From positions 1 to 28,482 of the forward strand of contig CAMLHP010000012.1 of assembly GCA_946479805.1 (NCBI GenBank): a stretch of DNA of 28,482 bases, given 5' to 3'. How positions within the stretch are numbered: the first letter of the stretch is position 1; every line of letters starts with the position of its first letter. Source of the DNA: an uncultured Gemmatimonadota bacterium (lineage in GTDB: Bacteria; Gemmatimonadota; Gemmatimonadetes; Gemmatimonadales; GWC2-71-9). A model generated the notes under the pieces. That model saw nothing but the letters and a program-made list of their open reading frames with translations. It had not been told where the DNA came from and did not search any database. The position numbers and the translations under genes were made by a program. This document shows, piece by piece, positions 1 through 8,800 of this stretch.

Positions 1-3
1 CGG

Positions 4-22
4 GCCAAGCCTTCGGCTTGGC
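4..22. repeat. Short perfect hairpin at the left edge
   Basis: GCCAAGCC and its reverse complement GGCTTGGC form an 8-bp stem around a TTC loop. No T-tract follows on either strand, so a classical intrinsic terminator is not supported. It may be the end of a structure belonging to a gene left of the window. Confidence 0.5.
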
Positions 23-50
23 AGCGGAAGCTAGACTCAGCGGAACTGCC

Positions 51-98
51 GCTGGGCGAAGCCCCCGCTGGGCGAAGCCCCCGGCGGGCGAAGCCCCC
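51..98. repeat. Three tandem 16-bp units upstream of arfB
   Basis: The units at 51-66 and 67-82 are identical (GCTGGGCGAAGCCCCC). The unit at 83-98 differs at two positions. Each unit contains the small inverted repeat GGGC-GAA-GCCC, so three mini-hairpins sit in a row. The array ends 46 bp before the arfB start and could lie in its 5' leader. No function can be assigned from sequence. It is one of several locus-specific word arrays in this window. Confidence 0.8.
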
Positions 99-144
99 GC
101 TTCCGAATCTCCCGCAAATCGTCGCGGCACACTAGCCTTCGACC

Positions 145-582
145 ATGCCGCCGCTCGCAGTGCTCGAGGTCAACCCCGACCTCTCGATCCCGCTCTCCGA
201 ACTCGAGTACCGTGCCACCCGGTCGGGTGGCCCGGGAGGCCAGCACGTCAATACCTCGGCGACCCGGATCGAGGTGGTGTGGGACGTGGCCGCCTCGCAG
301 GCGCTGTCCGACGAGCAGCGTGCCCGGCTGCTGGTTCGGCTCAGCTCCCGGCTCGACTCGGAGGGGAAGCTTCGCCTGGTGGCATCTGACAGACGGAGCC
401 AGCTGCAGAACCGGGAGTCCGCCACCGAGCGGCTGCGCGACATTGTAGCGCGGGCGCTGGTGGTGCCGAAGAAGCGAAGGAAGAGCGCCGTGCCCAGGGC
501 GGAGAAGAAGCGGCGGCTCGAGGCCAAGCGGCGGCGCGCCGAGATCAAGGCCAGACGCCGTCCGATAAAGGGTGACGAATGA
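145..582 (+). CDS. arfB: Alternative ribosome-rescue factor ArfB (peptidyl-tRNA hydrolase)
   Basis: This 145-aa protein belongs to the class I release-factor-like family. ArfB-type proteins enter the empty A site of ribosomes stalled on truncated mRNA and hydrolyse the peptidyl-tRNA. The catalytic GGQ motif is at residues 31-33 inside the expected context (SGGPGGQHVNTSATR). There is no stop-codon-recognition domain, as expected for ArfB rather than RF1/RF2. The tail from about residue 108 is very rich in Lys and Arg, matching the positively charged C-terminus that ArfB places in the mRNA channel. Length is close to the E. coli protein (140 aa). The ATG at 145 is the first start that keeps the whole fold; I see no strong Shine-Dalgarno sequence before it. 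The stop overlaps the tsaC start by 4 nt (ATGA), so the two genes are probably co-transcribed. Confidence 0.93.
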   Translation: MPPLAVLEVNPDLSIPLSELEYRATRSGGPGGQHVNTSATRIEVVWDVAASQALSDEQRARLLVRLSSRLDSEGKLRLVASDRRSQLQNRESATERLRDIVARALVVPKKRRKSAVPRAEKKRRLEAKRRRAEIKARRRPIKGDE

Positions 583-1565
583 CAGCCCGCATCCTGAAGG
601 TGGCACCAGGCGACCCTGATCCGGCCGCCATCGGGGAGGCGGCGGCGGTGATCCGCGCGGGCGGGCTGGTGGCCTTTCCCACCGAGACGGTGTACGGACT
701 GGGCGCCAACGCGCTGGACGCGGATGCGGTGCGCCGGATCTTCGCCGCCAAGGGAAGGCCGGACTTCAACCCGCTGATCGTGCACGTGGCCGATGCGGAC
801 AAGGCGCGGGAACTGGTGACTTCCTGGCCAGAACAGGCCACGATTCTTGCGGAGCGTTTCTGGCCCGGCCCCATGACGCTGGTGCTGCCCAAGCGCGACG
901 TGATTCCTGACATAGTGACGGCGGGACTTGGTGCGGTGGGCCTGAGGGTGCCGGCGCACCCGGTGGCGCTGGCGCTGCTCCGCGCCGCCAGGCTGCCCGT
1001 GGCGGCGCCCAGCGCGAATCGCTTCACCGAATTGTCGCCCACGTCGGCCGAGCACGTGATGAAGACGATGGCGGACAAGGTGGACCTGGTGCTCGACGGC
1101 GGGCCCACCGCGGTGGGGATCGAGAGCACCGTGCTGGACCTGAGCGGCGACACGCCTCGGTTGCTCCGGCCGGGCATGGTGTCGCAGGCGGAACTGGAAT
1201 CGGCCATTGGCGCGGTCTCCGGGCCGCCAGTGTTGGCGCCAGGCGTGGCGAGGCCCTCGCCGGGAATGAGCGAACGACACTACGCCCCGCGCGCCCGGGT
1301 GGTGCTCACCGATGCGGAGGCGTGGCGGGAGCACCTGGCGGCGTACGAGGGGCAGCTGTCCGGGGCGCTCATGCTGGGCGACGCTCCGTGGAGCGTGGCG
1401 CACCCGATGCGGATGCCGATCGACCCGGTGGCCTACGCCGCGCGGCTTTACGCGGCGCTGCACGCGCTGGACGACCTGGGCTGCCAGGTGGTGCTGGTGG
1501 AGATGCCGCCAGGCGGCGTGGAGTGGGCAGGGGTGCGGGACCGGCTGGTGCGGGCAAGTAGTTGA
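579..1565 (+). CDS. tsaC: L-threonylcarbamoyladenylate synthase (TsaC/Sua5 type)
   Basis: This 328-aa protein would make threonylcarbamoyl-AMP from threonine, bicarbonate and ATP, the first step of the universal tRNA modification t6A at position 37. Residues about 10-200 form the YrdC/TsaC domain, with PTETVYGLG, KGRPDFNPLIVHV and a PSAN-type motif (PSANRFTELSPTS). The C-terminal part starts with SPGMSERHYAPRA and looks like the extra Sua5 domain, which makes it longer than the roughly 190-aa TsaC of E. coli and nearer the Sua5/YwlC architecture. AAGGG at 568-572 lies 6 nt before the ATG. The gene overlaps arfB by 4 nt and converges on comM with only 6 bp between stop codons, so any terminator must lie within coding sequence. 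Confidence 0.93.
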   Translation: MTARILKVAPGDPDPAAIGEAAAVIRAGGLVAFPTETVYGLGANALDADAVRRIFAAKGRPDFNPLIVHVADADKARELVTSWPEQATILAERFWPGPMTLVLPKRDVIPDIVTAGLGAVGLRVPAHPVALALLRAARLPVAAPSANRFTELSPTSAEHVMKTMADKVDLVLDGGPTAVGIESTVLDLSGDTPRLLRPGMVSQAELESAIGAVSGPPVLAPGVARPSPGMSERHYAPRARVVLTDAEAWREHLAAYEGQLSGALMLGDAPWSVAHPMRMPIDPVAYAARLYAALHALDDLGCQVVLVEMPPGGVEWAGVRDRLVRASS

Positions 1566-1571
1566 GAGTCC

Positions 1572-3110
1572 CTACGCCGCCGTCCTCATCCGGTCCAGCG
1601 TCCGATACTGGATCGCCTCGGCCACGTCCGCCGCGGTGATCTCGGTCCGCGCGGCGAGGTCCGCGATGGTGCGCGCGATCTTGATGATTCGATGATAGGC
1701 CCGCGCCGAGAAACCCAGGCGCTGCATCGCTGTGCGGAGGAGCCGCTCCGCGGCGTCGGGCACCGGGCATAGCTGCCTCAGGTCGCGCGCTCCCATGTGG
1801 GAGTTGGCGTGCACTCCTGTCCGGCCCTTGAAGCGTTCGCGCTGAACGTCCCTGGCCTGCTCCACCCGTTCCCGTATCGCGGCGCTGGCCTCTTCCTGCC
1901 GCTCGCCCGACAGCTCGCGATATGCCACGGCCGGCACATGCAGGTGGATGTCGATCCGGTCCAGCAGCGGGCCCGAGACCCGCGCGAGGTATCGCTCGAT
2001 GGACTGTGGCTCGCAGCGGCAGGGATGCGCCGGGTCACCATGATGGCCGCAGGGACAGGGGTTCATCGCGGCAGCCAGCATGAACCTCGCTGGATAGGTG
2101 AGGCTCACCGCCGCGCGGGAGAGTGTGACGGTGCCGTCCTCCATCGGCTGGCGCATCACTTCCAGCACGTTCTTCCGGAACTCGGGCAGCTCATCGAGGA
2201 ACAGGACGCCGCCGTGGGCCAGGCTCACTTCGCCAGGCCGGGGGTTGGACCCGCCGCCGATAAGGCCGGCATCGCTTATGGTATGGTGTGGTGCCCGGAA
2301 CGGGCGCACGGCACAGAGTGACTGGCCGTAACGGAGCGCACCTGCGACGCTATGGATCTTGGTGGTCTCGAGCGCCTCTTCCAGCGTCATCGATGGCAGG
2401 ATGGTGGGCAGCCGGCGGGCCAGCATGGTCTTGCCAGCGCCTGGCGGGCCGACCAGCAGCAGATTGTGCGACCCGGCGGCCGCAATCTCCAGCGCGCGCT
2501 TGGCGGATGCCTGGCCCCGAACATCAGCGAAGTCCACCACGTCCAGCGCGCGTTCATGCATCAGCGCCTTGAGGTCGAGCCGCATAGTCCGGAGCGTGTC
2601 GTCGCCGTGGAGCCAGCGGCAGACATCCATCAGGCACGCTCCGCCCCACACTTCCAGTCCTTCCGCCACCGATGCCTCGGCCAGGTTGGCCTCGGGCAGC
2701 ACGATCCCTCGACAGCCCGCAGCCCGGGCCGCGAGGGCCATGGACAAGGCGCCCCGCACCGGCCGCAGGTCTCCCTCGAGCCCCACCTCACCCAGCACCA
2801 CGACGCCTTCAAGGCGGCCGCCGTCGATCTGGCCGCTGGCGGCAAGGATACCGAGTGCTATGGGGAGGTCGAGCGATGAACCGTCTTTACGGATATCTGC
2901 GGGGGCCAGGTTAACCGTGATCCGCCTCAGCGGGAACTCGAGCCCGGCGTTGTGGAGCGCGGCGTGGATGCGCTCCCTGCCCTCCTTCACCGCCCCCTGC
3001 GGCAAGCCTACGGTGGCAAAGGTGGGCAGACCGGATGCGATGTCCACCTCCACATCCATGAGGTAGGCGTCCACACCGAGCACCGCGGCGGAGCGAATCC
3101 GGGCAAGCAT
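1572..3110 (-). CDS. comM: YifB/ComM-family AAA+ ATPase (Mg-chelatase-like)
   Basis: This 512-aa protein is full length for the YifB/ComM family. ComM in Vibrio and Haemophilus is a hexameric helicase that promotes branch migration during integration of transformed DNA. Visible parts are an N-terminal ChlI-like domain (about 1-170), Walker A GPPGAGKT at 221-228, Walker B GVLFLDELPE at 301-310, sensor-1 Asn at 350 (AAAMNPCPCG), a Cys/His cluster CPCGHHGDPAHPCRC at 352-366, the arginine-finger region GPLLDRID near 380-387, and a C-terminal Mg-chelatase_C domain. The start is ATG at 3110. Transcription faces tsaC. The family is often called 'magnesium chelatase', but no bacteriochlorophyll genes are nearby, so the DNA-processing role is preferred. 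Confidence 0.94.
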   Translation of the reverse strand: MLARIRSAAVLGVDAYLMDVEVDIASGLPTFATVGLPQGAVKEGRERIHAALHNAGLEFPLRRITVNLAPADIRKDGSSLDLPIALGILAASGQIDGGRLEGVVVLGEVGLEGDLRPVRGALSMALAARAAGCRGIVLPEANLAEASVAEGLEVWGGACLMDVCRWLHGDDTLRTMRLDLKALMHERALDVVDFADVRGQASAKRALEIAAAGSHNLLLVGPPGAGKTMLARRLPTILPSMTLEEALETTKIHSVAGALRYGQSLCAVRPFRAPHHTISDAGLIGGGSNPRPGEVSLAHGGVLFLDELPEFRKNVLEVMRQPMEDGTVTLSRAAVSLTYPARFMLAAAMNPCPCGHHGDPAHPCRCEPQSIERYLARVSGPLLDRIDIHLHVPAVAYRELSGERQEEASAAIRERVEQARDVQRERFKGRTGVHANSHMGARDLRQLCPVPDAAERLLRTAMQRLGFSARAYHRIIKIARTIADLAARTEITAADVAEAIQYRTLDRMRTAA

Positions 3111-3357
3111 GCGCCACGATAGCGCCGGGCAGCCCGAACTCTGTCATCATTTCCCCGCCCCACCGTGCAGAACCTCGCACCATACCCCGCGCGAACCGCT
3201 TCGCACTTCACCAGACCCGCACTTCCATACCACCCAACACTCCCACACTTAAACACTCTCCCGCCAACCCTTTACGCCGCCGTCCCCTTCCGGCCCGCTT
3301 TTCGCACTTCCTCAAGTGCAAGCGACCCTCTCGCACTGACCGCAACCGACCTGGTGC
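3111..3357. other. 247-bp divergent intergenic region with GCACTT words
   Basis: This region separates the divergent starts of comM and the HELAH gene, so promoters for both are expected here, but I cannot point to a convincing -35/-10 pair. The plus strand is C-rich and purine-poor, unlike the flanking coding sequence. GCACTT recurs (around 3205, 3228 and 3306). GCACTT-CCTC-AAGTGC at 3306-3321 is a perfect 6-bp hairpin. No additional gene is supported here. Confidence 0.5.
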
Positions 3358-4092
3358 ATGTCCACACCCGTGCAGCACACCGCCCCGAACGACCGCCCGT
3401 CCGTGGATGTCTGGCCTCAGGCCGTCATGGGAACCCTCGCCCTGCTCATCACCCTGATCTCGGCCCACCTCGTCCGGTTGACCTGGTTCGACGTCCCTGC
3501 ATCGCAACCGCTCAACCAGCCGGCCCCGGTCTGGCATGCCCGGCCCTCGCTGCCGCTGGCGGGCAGTGACGTGGCCGCCCAGGCCGTGGTCCAGCGCCTG
3601 GCCAGGAGCGAGTTCGCCGACTCGATGTTCTCTGTCATGGGAGCCCCCAGCCGGCCCATTGGGCTGGTGGGCGAGGCCGGCCGCAAGTCGGAGCACATCG
3701 GCGAGTACATCGCGTCGCGTGACTCCATTGCCCTGGCGCCCCAGGCCATTCACTCCGACGCCCAGCTGGCCCACGCGCTGGTGCACGAGCTGGCTCACCT
3801 CTGGCTTGCCCGCCATCCCGATGCCGCGACGGCTTTCCAGCGAGGCCTCCCGCCACTGGTGGACAGCTCCCGTTATGGCTTCGGCGACCGAAGCGAGCAC
3901 GCCGCCGAGGCGGTGGCCCACGCGATCCAGTTCTGGCGCGCCTCGGCCAATGTGCGAGGCACCGGCGCCCAGCTGCGGCTGCTCGCCGCCTACGAGTCCA
4001 TTATGCCCGGCGCCACTTCGGCGCTGGCCATGCTGGACGCCCACGGCGCCTTCTTCAATGCGGGGCTGGATACCGGGGTGCCCCTGCCATGA
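3358..4092 (+). CDS. Membrane-anchored HELAH putative zinc metalloprotease
   Basis: This 244-aa protein is not a family I can name. One hydrophobic segment at about residues 22-41 should anchor it in the membrane with the rest outside. Residues 143-147 read HELAH, an HExxH zinc-binding and catalytic motif on a predicted helix (LVHELAHLWLARHP). A likely third ligand is a glutamate in the downstream helix RSEHAAEAVAHA (E180 or E184), giving a gluzincin-like spacing of about 33-37 residues. The ATG at 3358 begins just before the membrane segment. The stop overlaps the start of the FtsH-like gene by 4 nt, so translation is likely coupled and the two proteases may act on the same envelope substrates. 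Proteolytic activity is inferred from the motif alone. Confidence 0.7.
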   Translation: MSTPVQHTAPNDRPSVDVWPQAVMGTLALLITLISAHLVRLTWFDVPASQPLNQPAPVWHARPSLPLAGSDVAAQAVVQRLARSEFADSMFSVMGAPSRPIGLVGEAGRKSEHIGEYIASRDSIALAPQAIHSDAQLAHALVHELAHLWLARHPDAATAFQRGLPPLVDSSRYGFGDRSEHAAEAVAHAIQFWRASANVRGTGAQLRLLAAYESIMPGATSALAMLDAHGAFFNAGLDTGVPLP

Positions 4093-5816
4093 ACCGCCTG
4101 AAGCACCGCGTGGCACTGGGCATCGGCACCAGCCTGGTGACCCTGCTGGTACTTGCCGCCGCACTCAAGGTCTTCGCTCCCGCCCCAGCCGTCACCATCT
4201 CCTACTCGACGCTGCTCACCGAACTCGGTGCCGGCAAGCTGGATTCGCTGGTGGTCGCGCCGGGGCGTGAGGTCCTCGCCTGGCGCGGAGCCGAACGACT
4301 TCGCGCAGCGTACACCGCAACCGAGGTGGAGCCGCTGGTGGCCCGCGCCATGGCAGCAGGCACCGCCGTTGGCTTCCGGAGCGGCGGTGGCGACACCCGC
4401 TCCTTCGCGATGATAGGTGCGGTCCTGCTGATCGTTGCCGGGGCGATCGCGTTCCGCCACCGGCTGGGCGGGCCATCGGCCAACACCGACCTCGGCGCGC
4501 GCTCGTCTTCCGGAACCACGTTTGCCGACGTGGCGGGCAACGCCGCCGCGGTGGAAGACCTGCGCGAGGTGGTTGGCTTTCTCGAGGACGGCGAGCGCTT
4601 CTCGCGGGTGGGCGCGCGGGTGCCCCGAGGCGTGCTGCTCTTTGGCCCGCCCGGCACCGGCAAGACGCTCATGGCTCGCGCGGTTGCGGGCGAAGCCGGC
4701 GTGCCCTTCTGGACCATCTCAGGTTCCGAGGTGACCGGGTTCATCGTGGGACTCGGCGCCATGCGCATCAAGTCGCTGTTCCGGAAAGCCAGGCGGCAGG
4801 GCGGCGTCATCTTCATTGATGAGCTCGACGCGCTCGGCGCCAAGCGGGGCCGCAACCAGTCGCACAACGAGGACGACCGGACCCTCAACCAGTTGCTGGT
4901 GGAGATGGACGGCTTCACGCCGTCGCACAACGTGGTGGTAATTGCAGCGACCAACCGGCCAGACGACCTTGACGCCGCCCTGCTCCGTCCCGGCAGGTTC
5001 GACCGGTCGGTCGCTGTGGGCCTTCCCACTTCGGCCGAACGGCAGGAGATCCTCGGGCTGCACGTGAAGAATCGGCGGGTGCCGCTCGAGCCCGGCGTGG
5101 ATCTGGGCCGGCTCGCGCGGCTCATGCCCCAGACCAGCGGTGCCGAGCTCGCCAACCTCGTCAATGAGGCGGCGATCGTCGCTGCGCGGGAGGAAGCCAC
5201 CAGCGTCGGCTGGAGCCACGTTGAAGCCGCGCGCGACAGGATGCTGCTGGGCAAGGAACGCAACCTCGAGGCCAGCTCGCACGAATGGCGCATCGTGGCG
5301 ATGCACGAGGCGGGGCACGCTCTGCTGGGAGTGCGCTGGTGCCCCGAGGACCCGCTCCACAAGGTCACGATCCTGCCCCGCGGCAAGGCGATGGGCGTTG
5401 CCTACTTTGCGCCCGACAGCGACCGGCACCTCCACTCGAAGCGCTATCTCGAGGGCCAGATCCTGAAGGCGCTCGGCGGCCGGGCCGCAGAGGAAGTGCT
5501 GTTCGGTGCCGATCAGGTCACCAGCGGCGCCCGCAGCGACCTGCAGCACGCAACCCGAATCGCGCGGGAAATGGTATACCACCTGGGAATGGGCGAGACC
5601 GCAGGCCTGATGGTCTACGACGCCGATTCACCGCCGAGCGATGCGGTGCGCGGGCTGATGGACCGTGAGGTCCGCGCGCTGATCGACCGGCTGTATCAGG
5701 TTGCGCTGGCAACTGTGCGAAAGGACCGGGAACAACTGGTGGCCCTGGGTGAGGCGCTGCTGGAGCACGAGACGCTGGACGGGAGCGAGGCGGTAGCGTT
5801 ACTGAACGACGATTGA
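4089..5816 (+). CDS. FtsH-like membrane AAA+ zinc protease (short, divergent)
   Basis: This 575-aa protein has the FtsH plan: a membrane segment at about 9-30, a short extracytoplasmic stretch, a second membrane segment at about 106-121, an AAA+ domain, and a zinc peptidase. Walker A GPPGTGKT is at 186-193, Walker B IFIDELDA at 241-248, and the SRH region (AATNRPDDLDAALLRPGRFDR) at about 286-306. The zinc site HEAGH is at 406-410, with a likely third ligand D484 in SGARSDLQHATR. It is shorter than typical FtsH (about 600-650 aa). The central pore loop differs: the usual Met-Phe-Val-Gly is Phe-Ile-Val-Gly (F218-I219-V220-G221), moving the aromatic residue by one. This suggests an accessory paralogue, not necessarily the housekeeping FtsH. 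It follows the HELAH gene with a 4-nt overlap and ends inside a repeat-built hairpin. Confidence 0.9.
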   Translation: MNRLKHRVALGIGTSLVTLLVLAAALKVFAPAPAVTISYSTLLTELGAGKLDSLVVAPGREVLAWRGAERLRAAYTATEVEPLVARAMAAGTAVGFRSGGGDTRSFAMIGAVLLIVAGAIAFRHRLGGPSANTDLGARSSSGTTFADVAGNAAAVEDLREVVGFLEDGERFSRVGARVPRGVLLFGPPGTGKTLMARAVAGEAGVPFWTISGSEVTGFIVGLGAMRIKSLFRKARRQGGVIFIDELDALGAKRGRNQSHNEDDRTLNQLLVEMDGFTPSHNVVVIAATNRPDDLDAALLRPGRFDRSVAVGLPTSAERQEILGLHVKNRRVPLEPGVDLGRLARLMPQTSGAELANLVNEAAIVAAREEATSVGWSHVEAARDRMLLGKERNLEASSHEWRIVAMHEAGHALLGVRWCPEDPLHKVTILPRGKAMGVAYFAPDSDRHLHSKRYLEGQILKALGGRAAEEVLFGADQVTSGARSDLQHATRIAREMVYHLGMGETAGLMVYDADSPPSDAVRGLMDREVRALIDRLYQVALATVRKDREQLVALGEALLEHETLDGSEAVALLNDD

Positions 5817-5899
5817 GTCGCGAGTCACCAGTCGCGAGTCACGAGTCGCGAGTCACGAGCGGACTCACCCGCGACTTGTGACTCGCGATTTGTGACTCA
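5815..5899. terminator. GAGTCRC word array forming a hairpin between convergent genes
   Basis: Three direct 14-bp units (G/C-AGTCGCGAGTCAC) at 5815-5828, 5829-5842 and 5843-5856 are followed by reverse-complement copies at 5871-5898. Arms 5836-5859 and 5875-5898 pair over 24 positions, 21 Watson-Crick and 3 G-U in the plus-strand transcript, around a 15-nt loop. On the minus-strand transcript the three wobbles become A-C mismatches. Both stop codons, that of the FtsH-like gene (5814-5816) and that of the histidine kinase (5897-5899), are part of a TGAGTC word. No U-tract follows, so a terminator or mRNA 3'-end protector role is inferred. Confidence 0.7.
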
Positions 5900-8800
5900 G
5901 CCCCCGAAGTTCACCTCCACCGTCGTCCCCCCCTCGCCGCTCTCCACTGTCACCACCGCTCCCCAGCTCTGCACCAGTCGCTTCACTATCGCGAGGCCCA
6001 GGCCCGAACCGCTGGTGTTGGTCGAGAACCGGGGCTCGAAGACCCTGGGCAGCAGCTCCGGTGGAATGCCCACCCCATCGTCGCTCACGGCCATCAGGCC
6101 AGGCCCGACCCGAACCCCGACCCGGGTTGCACCGGCGGCGCGCGCGTTCTCCAGCAGGTTGACCAGCACTTCCTTCACTTCATCCCTGCGTGCTGCCACC
6201 GTGACGCCCGCATCCGCCTCAAGTTCGACCTTCGCCGCCTCATCCTCGCCCGCGAGGGTGTAGAGCTGCAGAACCTCTGCGGAGACCGCTCCCAGGTCCA
6301 CTTGCTCCAGCGGCTCGGGTGCCTCCGCCGGTGCCGCGAATCGGCTGAATGCGCGGGCGATGGTATCCAGCCGGTCAATCTCTGAAAGGATTCGGCTGCT
6401 GGTCTCGTCCAGCAGCGCACCAAAATCGGCCCCACCCCTCCTGTATACCCGTTGAAGGTGCTGGATCCCGAGCCGCACCGGGGTCAGTGGATTCTTGATC
6501 TCGTGCGCCACCTGCCGAGCCATTTCGCCCCAGGCCAGCACCCGCTCCGCCCGCGACACATCGGTCACATCGGTCATCGCCAGCACGATGCCGCTCAGCT
6601 CGCTGCCCAGCGGCGCGATCTCCAGCGACACCCGGCTCTCGCCGACGGTGAACTCCACGGCATCGCGAGTGGCGGCCGGATCGGCGAGCGCGCGGGTCAC
6701 CTCCTCGCCCACATCTTCCCACACCGGGGCGAGCTGGTCCACGAACTGGTCGTCTTCGGTCAGGTCAGCCTGCAGCAACTCCCGCGCGCTTCGGTTGGCC
6801 AGCATCACCCTGCCTTCGGGATCCAGCGCCACCACCCCGGTAGTCACTGTGGCCAGCACCGTCGCCGTGCGCCGTCGGGCCTGCTCCAGTGCGGCCTGGC
6901 TGGCGCGAACATCGGCTGCCATCCGCTGAAATGCGCCGAAGACCGGCTCGAACTCCACCGGTGGCACCGAGGTTGGCAGAGGTGTTGCTTCCCCCTGCCC
7001 CAGCGCTATCGCGGAACGTCGGAGGTCCGCAACCGGCCTGCTGAGCGCGCGTGATGCCACTCGCGCACCCGCCACCGCTGCCGCGATCCCGGCAAGCGTC
7101 GCCAACAGCAGCACGAACGCAAGCTCTCGCTGCTCTCCATCGTCATCCAGGGCGACACCCGGCTGCGGCGTAGCCAGTATCCCGATTCCGCTGGGCGGCC
7201 CGAACTCAACCACCCTGAAACCGACCCGGTCGGCCAGCTCGGGCACCGCGCCGGTGCGCATTACTTCCTGCTCGCCGTCCAGCGCCAGTGCCTGGAACGC
7301 ACCGGGGTCCATCAGCGGCGGAATGATGCCGAGGTCGCCCAGTACCGGCGCGCTGGCGGCCACGAGCGAACCGCCGCGGTAGAGCGCCAGGTCGGCGTTG
7401 ACCCGCTCGCCAAGGCCTGCCAGGGCCTGGTCCACCGGCGCCCCCGGCGAACGAAGCAGGTCCTGAGCTCCCTGCGCCGCATCACGAAGAGTCTGGGCGA
7501 TCAGGAGGTCGCGCCCGCGTCGCGTCTCGTCACCGAAGTGCGAGAATGACCAGAGGGCAAAGGCAACTGTGGGGAGCACGAAGAAGAGTCCGAGCGCCAA
7601 CGCCAGCCGCAACCGGAACGAACCCGGCAACCGGTGCCAACCGAACTTGAGGAAGGTCGCCCCGCTCAACACCCTGAGCCCCAGCCATACCGCCGCAAGG
7701 ACAGCCGCATCCAGCACCAGAAAGAGCAGCCCCCGTACTGCTATCGACCACGGCGAGCTCAGCGTCACACGGGCTGTCACCTCACGCACGCCGCCTGGTA
7801 GAGGTATCGGCTGGACCAGGCGGAGGATCCTGCCATCCCTGCGCCAGCCTGAGGAGCCGATGGGAGTCGCCTCGTCCAGTCGTGGACCCAGCAGCAGCTG
7901 GTAGCCGTGCGCCGGGCGCGACCCCGGCGCGAGAAGATGACCCAGCCTCCCGCGGGCGATGAGCGCGGTGCGGGGTGCGGCTACCACAACCAGCGCGCGC
8001 CCGCCCGGTAGCTTCCGCGCCAATACGTGGTGCACGCCAGGCGCCGCCTCCACCAGCCGTATGTCCAGAGCCCCCGCGCTGTCGGGAAGCTCACGCGCGA
8101 TGGCGTGGAGTACGTCGGTGGGGACGCTCAGCGAGTCGAGCGCAAGCCGGGCAGTCGCTCCGGCGGTATCGGAAAAAATCATCAGCTCGACCGGGAACTG
8201 ACGCGTCGCGAGTTCGGAGCCCTGCCACAGCGCATACAGGTCCGCGGCGGTGGAAGGCGCCGCAACCCGTCCGGCGTCTCGCGCAAGGGCGGCGAGCGCG
8301 GGAACCGCGAATGGATCGGGCCCCTCGGCCAGCCGGGACACATCGGCCTCGGCCGCCATCGGGGCCGACTCAGCATGCACCCGCCAGAGCTCGAGCGAAG
8401 CGAACGAGCCCAGCGTCACGGCAATCGCGCCCAGGGTCACCGGCGCCCGCGAAGGCAGCACGGCCAGCCCGATCGCCACGGCATACACCAGCAACAGCAG
8501 TGCGGGCCACTCCCTGCCCGGGCTCCAGATGAGCGTCAGGCCCAGGCTCAGCACAGCAGCGAGGACCGCGCCTGTGACCGACCAGAGCCCCCGGCCCGGA
8601 GCCGAAATCCCTCGCAACATGGCGGCAGCGGCAAGCGCGAACGGGGCCGCTATCAGCAGCAGACTCAGCTGCCACAGAATCCACTGCCCCAGCGTGGGCG
8701 CAGGTGGCATCGAGGTGAGTGCTCCGGCGAAGTGCCAGAGTGCCAGCGCCGAAATCAGCGTCAGCGCCGCCGCCGCCAGCCCCGCCAACGCTCCGGTGCG

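Noticed and set aside
132..1463. 443-aa open frame on the minus strand opposite arfB and tsaC
   Set aside because: Composition is Arg/His-rich without motifs, and both plus-strand genes there are complete and conserved.
1572..3110. Magnesium chelatase for (bacterio)chlorophyll synthesis
   Set aside because: The architecture is YifB/ComM, including the CPCGHHGD cluster, and no pigment genes are nearby.
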